A DNA stretch of 64,000 nt from Rhodothermales bacterium. Its GTDB lineage: Bacteria > Bacteroidota > Rhodothermia > Rhodothermales > JANQRZ01. The notes under the pieces were generated by a model that was not told the DNA's origin, made no database searches, and worked only from the letters and a program-made list of their open reading frames with translations. A program made the position numbers and the translations under genes. This document shows positions 60,981-64,000 of this stretch, in pieces. Within the stretch, counting starts at the first letter, position 1. Every line of letters begins with the position of its first letter. The stretch covers positions 124,001 through 188,000 of the forward strand of contig JBDUXZ010000037.1 of assembly GCA_039944855.1 (NCBI GenBank). The letters run 5' to 3'.

Positions 60981-63683
60981 ATGCGCCTCGCCGCTGCCCT
61001 CCTCGCTTTCCTCTTCACCGAGGTCGCTGCCCAACCCGGCACGCTCGACGCCTCCTTCGGTGACGGAGGCATCGTCACCACGAACGTCGGCGCTTCCTTC
61101 TACCAGGTTGGACGCGACGTCGTCACCCAGCCCGACGGGAAGATCGTCGTGGCCGCCGTGTTGGAGACGTCCTCGGCCGAGGGCAGGGTCCTCGTCCGCT
61201 ACCTCCCCGACGGCACACTCGACCCCGACTTCGGTGACGGCGGCGTCGCGCTCCTGCCCCCCGGCGATCTCGACTTCTCGCTCTCCCTCGCCCTCCATCC
61301 CGACGGGGCCCTCATCGCGGTCTACTCGGGCCCGCCCTTCGTCGTCGCCCGCATCCTCCCCAACGGCACACCCGATCCCTCTTTCGGTGAGAACGGCGTC
61401 GTGTCCACCCACATCGGGGAGAGCGGCGGCATCGCCTCCGGGGTCGTCGTCCAACCCGATGGCCGCATCCTCGTTGCCGGTCGCGCACGCGACGATGGCT
61501 CGCGCTACGTCGCTGTCGTCCGCTATCTCCCCGACGGCGGGCTCGACCCCGCCTTCGGCGACGGCGGCGTAGCCACTTTTTCCAGCGCGCCCTTTGGCGA
61601 CGGGGTCGCCGCCGCGCTGGTCCTGCAAGAGGATGGGAAGATCGTCCTAGCCGGATTCACCGGCGACTCCCCTCGGCAGGTCGCCGTGCTTCGTCTCTCC
61701 CCGAGCGGCCTCCTCGATGGGGGCTTCGGCGCGGGCGGCCTCGCCGTGGCTTCAATCGGATCGGAGGCCGTAGCAGAGGCCGTCGCGATCCAGAGCGACG
61801 GCCGAATCGTCGCCGCAGGCTACGCGCGCGAAGCGGAGCAGCCCGCTGACTTCGCCGTCGTCCGTTTCCTGCCGGACGGAGCGCTGGACGCTGCCTTCGG
61901 TGAGGGGGGCACCGTCGTCACTGCGCTCAGCGGGGGCACCGATCTCGCGCAGGACGTGCTCGTGCAGCCCGACGGGAAGCTTGTGGCTGCGGGCTACACC
62001 AGCAACGAGCCCGGGCAGTCCACCGAGCAGCGCTTCGCCCTCGTTCGCTTCCTCTCCGACGGCACCCCCGATCCCGCCTTCGGCGGCGACGGCATCGTTA
62101 CCGAGCCCGGTGGCGCAGAGGACGACATCTACGTCCAGGCGTGCGGTCTCACTCTCGGCGTGGACGACCGCCTCATCGCTGCCGGGATGAGCGGGAGCGC
62201 CGTTGTCGTAGCGCGTTTCGAGCCTGATGGTACGCTCGACGCCGACTTCGGCGAGGACGGAGTCGTGCGGAGCACTGGCCTCGGGCCGGGCGACGACCAC
62301 GCCCGGACCCTCCTGATCCAGCCCGACGGAAAGCTGATCGTGGTTGGGCATGCCGACACCCATGACGACGGACTTTCGCCGAGGTCCTCCATCATTGTAG
62401 CACGCTACGAGGAGACCGGGGCGCTCGACGCCACCTTCGGCGCCGAGGGCACGACCGCCACCCGCACGCCCGGCCCCCTCTCCTACGTGGCCGACGCCGT
62501 GCTACAGCCCGACGGCAGGGTCGTCGTTGGGGGCTCCACCCATCGAGCGGGCGCGTCCGGGCTCGACTTCGTTCTGGCCCGCTACCTCCCCGACGGCACG
62601 CCCGATCCCGATTTCGGTGAGGGCGGAGTCGTCGCGCCGCCCATCGCACCGAACGTCTTCTCCAGCGCCGTGCTTCGAACCGACGATGGCCGGCTCATTG
62701 TCGTCGGCTATGCGGCATACGATGTCCTCCTGGCCCGCTACCTCCCCAATGGTGGCCTCGACGCCTCCTTCGGTAGCGGGGGCGTGCTCTCCGCCGATCT
62801 CGGCGGGTTGGAGCAAGTCGGGGACGCCGCGCTCCAGCCCGACGGGAAGATCATTGTCGTGGGACGACGCCTTGATTCCTGTTGCCCATACGAAGGCCTC
62901 GCTCTCTTCGTCGCTCGTTTAGAACCCAACGGCTCACTCGATGCGTCCTTCGGCGAGGATGGGGTGGTGATTCTGCCGGAAAAGGGGGCCTCGGCTGTAG
63001 CCTTGCAAGGGGATGGTCGGATCATCGTGGGGGGATGGAGCAACGGGTTCGCCGTCTTCGGGTTCAGCCCCAACGGGGCACTCGAGTGGAGTCGGACCGT
63101 GGGAGCGGGGTCGTCGGCCAGAGCCGTGGCCGTGCAGCCCGACGGCCGCATCGTGGCAACGGGGAGCACCAGTGACGGCGCGCTGATAACGGCCCGCCTC
63201 CTCCCCGGCGGCACGTTAGACACCGCCTTCGGCACCGGCGGCTACATCATCACCGCCACTGGCACGGGCGCGTACTACGATGCCCCTGCTGATGTCGCCG
63301 TCCACCCGAATGAGCGGATCGTCGTGACTGGGAGTACGTGGAGCGAGCTCGACTACGACCTCGTGCTCCTCGCCTATGAGGCGGGCGAGTTCGTGGCCGC
63401 CGAGTCCCCCGTAGCGATCGGAGACGCCGCCCGCCTGTCTGTGTGGCCGAACCCCGCATGGGGTGCTGCCACGGTCGCCATCACCGCGGCGCAGCGCGGC
63501 GTCGTTCGTGTGACGGTTTACGACGTGCTCGGCCGCCGCGTCGCCCTCCTCCACGACGGCCCGCTCCCGGCGGGGGAGCACCGGATCGCCCTCGATGGCT
63601 CCGACCTCCCGAGCGGGATTTACCTCGTCCGTGCCACCTTCGGCGGCCTCCATCTCACCCGCCGAGTAACGATAGCGCGGTGA
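60981..63683 (+). CDS. Secreted delta-60 repeat (beta-propeller-like) protein with T9SS sorting domain
   Basis: After a signal peptide (MRLAAALLAFLFTEVAAQPG) the protein consists of about fourteen delta-60 repeats. Each has the pattern LDASFGDGG, VxxQPDGKIVVAG and ARYLPDGTLDPxFG, from residue 20 to about 800. The C-terminal 85 residues form a type A sorting domain (VWPNPAWGAATVAI, VYDVLGRRVALLHDG, DLPSGIYLVRATF, RRVTIAR). Delta-60 proteins are secreted and probably form propeller or solenoid structures with binding functions. It is divergent from the DUF5666 surface protein. The 900-residue length is usual for the group. Confidence 0.9.
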   Translation: MRLAAALLAFLFTEVAAQPGTLDASFGDGGIVTTNVGASFYQVGRDVVTQPDGKIVVAAVLETSSAEGRVLVRYLPDGTLDPDFGDGGVALLPPGDLDFSLSLALHPDGALIAVYSGPPFVVARILPNGTPDPSFGENGVVSTHIGESGGIASGVVVQPDGRILVAGRARDDGSRYVAVVRYLPDGGLDPAFGDGGVATFSSAPFGDGVAAALVLQEDGKIVLAGFTGDSPRQVAVLRLSPSGLLDGGFGAGGLAVASIGSEAVAEAVAIQSDGRIVAAGYAREAEQPADFAVVRFLPDGALDAAFGEGGTVVTALSGGTDLAQDVLVQPDGKLVAAGYTSNEPGQSTEQRFALVRFLSDGTPDPAFGGDGIVTEPGGAEDDIYVQACGLTLGVDDRLIAAGMSGSAVVVARFEPDGTLDADFGEDGVVRSTGLGPGDDHARTLLIQPDGKLIVVGHADTHDDGLSPRSSIIVARYEETGALDATFGAEGTTATRTPGPLSYVADAVLQPDGRVVVGGSTHRAGASGLDFVLARYLPDGTPDPDFGEGGVVAPPIAPNVFSSAVLRTDDGRLIVVGYAAYDVLLARYLPNGGLDASFGSGGVLSADLGGLEQVGDAALQPDGKIIVVGRRLDSCCPYEGLALFVARLEPNGSLDASFGEDGVVILPEKGASAVALQGDGRIIVGGWSNGFAVFGFSPNGALEWSRTVGAGSSARAVAVQPDGRIVATGSTSDGALITARLLPGGTLDTAFGTGGYIITATGTGAYYDAPADVAVHPNERIVVTGSTWSELDYDLVLLAYEAGEFVAAESPVAIGDAARLSVWPNPAWGAATVAITAAQRGVVRVTVYDVLGRRVALLHDGPLPAGEHRIALDGSDLPSGIYLVRATFGGLHLTRRVTIAR

Positions 63684-63793
63684 ACACGACCTCCGTCGGG
63701 CTGCTGGAAGGGCACGCATCGTCGCCCAGTGCGGTATTCTCCAGGCCATCGGTAGCTAGACCGCCACCGCTGGACTACGCACGCGCCCCAACG

Positions 63794-63832
63794 AAAAAGC
63801 CGGGCCCGATCCATGAGGACCCGGCCCGGCTT
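63794..63832 (-). terminator. Terminator of tRNA-Ser
   Basis: AAGCCGGGCC and GGCCCGGCTT form a 10-bp stem; on the minus strand five T follow. It lies directly downstream of tRNA-Ser. Confidence 0.8.
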
Positions 63833-63834
63833 GG

Positions 63835-63921
63835 CGGAGGAGGAGGGATTCGAACCCTCGGTACCCAGAAGGGCACTCCGGTTTTCGAGACCGGCCCGTT
63901 CGACCACTCCGGCACCCCTCC
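63835..63921 (-). tRNA. tRNA-Ser (CGA)
   Basis: On the minus strand the acceptor GGAGGGG pairs with CTCCTCC with one G-T pair. The anticodon arm CCGGT-CTCGAAA-ACCGG gives anticodon CGA. A long variable arm (AGTGCCCTTCTGGGTACC) and the T-arm GGGTTCGAATCCC identify a class II serine tRNA. Discriminator G is followed by an encoded CCA (63832-63834). Confidence 0.95.
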
Positions 63922-64000
63922 GCTGCAAAAATACGCTGGCTCGGTAGCGGAGCGCAAGAAGGCTTGTTTAAGATGAGCGCTCAGCGCGCCACGAGCGCGA

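Overview
The window comes from a high-GC member of the Rhodothermia/Rhodothermaeota (Rubricoccaceae/Salinibacter-like). The evidence is a run of TonB receptor plus DUF4249 genes, a DUF5683 protein, four secreted proteins with type IX secretion (T9SS) C-terminal sorting domains, many Gly/Arg/Asp-rich GC-biased ORFs and weak Shine-Dalgarno signals. No rRNA or CRISPR array is present. Two tRNAs are seen, tRNA-Arg(ACG) at 12.3 kb and tRNA-Ser(CGA) at 63.9 kb.

Positions 1 to about 12.25 kb are an accessory island of visibly lower GC. It lies on the 3' side of tRNA-Arg(ACG) and ends with a tyrosine integrase. Its left part is a co-directional series of orphan genes: a DUF2695 protein, a response regulator with a membrane tail, a small unknown protein and a HEPN-motif protein. 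Three of the intergenic tracts share a related sequence and could be recombination (attC-like) or regulatory elements. Next comes a complete short prokaryotic Argonaute defence operon (SIR2-APAZ plus a catalytically dead short pAgo), then a decapitated nuclease gene. The right end carries an unusual stand-alone family-A polymerase-like gene, an unknown gene and the integrase. This arrangement recalls self-replicating integrative elements such as pipolins and casposons, but with a family-A enzyme.

From 12.4 kb to 39.5 kb the DNA looks like chromosomal backbone. It holds a TonB receptor/DUF4249 pair, a four-domain fasciclin lipoprotein, and a thiamine-thiazole operon (thiO-thiS-thiG-thiE/tenI-thiD) with a divergent FAD oxidoreductase. 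It continues with class I fructose-bisphosphate aldolase, an exported methyltransferase-like lipoprotein, a TerC membrane protein, an AAA+ ATPase, an orphan Phd antitoxin, an orphan EutN/CcmL vertex protein, dihydrolipoyl dehydrogenase and several secreted beta-propeller proteins. A Ser/Thr kinase with PEGA domains, a sigma-54 activator and a lipoprotein follow.

From 39.66 kb to 49.7 kb lies a tightly packed electron-transfer locus: a cytochrome-b-like membrane protein, a TPR protein, a 23-heme and a 34-heme c-type cytochrome, an outer-membrane beta-barrel, a membrane-anchored 4Fe-4S/FAD oxidoreductase and a DUF411 protein. Overlapping start/stop codons link the TPR, both cytochrome and barrel genes. 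It looks like a porin-cytochrome conduit carrying 57 heme sites. The 34-heme protein grew by tandem duplication of a three-heme, 74-residue unit.

From 49.7 kb to the end are a Sel1 protein, a kinase-M23-aminotransferase fusion, an Arg/Asp-rich exported protein, an M48 lipoprotein protease, a CopA copper ATPase with a 33-residue membrane micro-gene, a DUF5666 repeat protein and a delta-60-repeat protein. Several families of intergenic repeats are interspersed: REP-like palindromes, and degenerate heptanucleotide repeats that run up to or into start codons.
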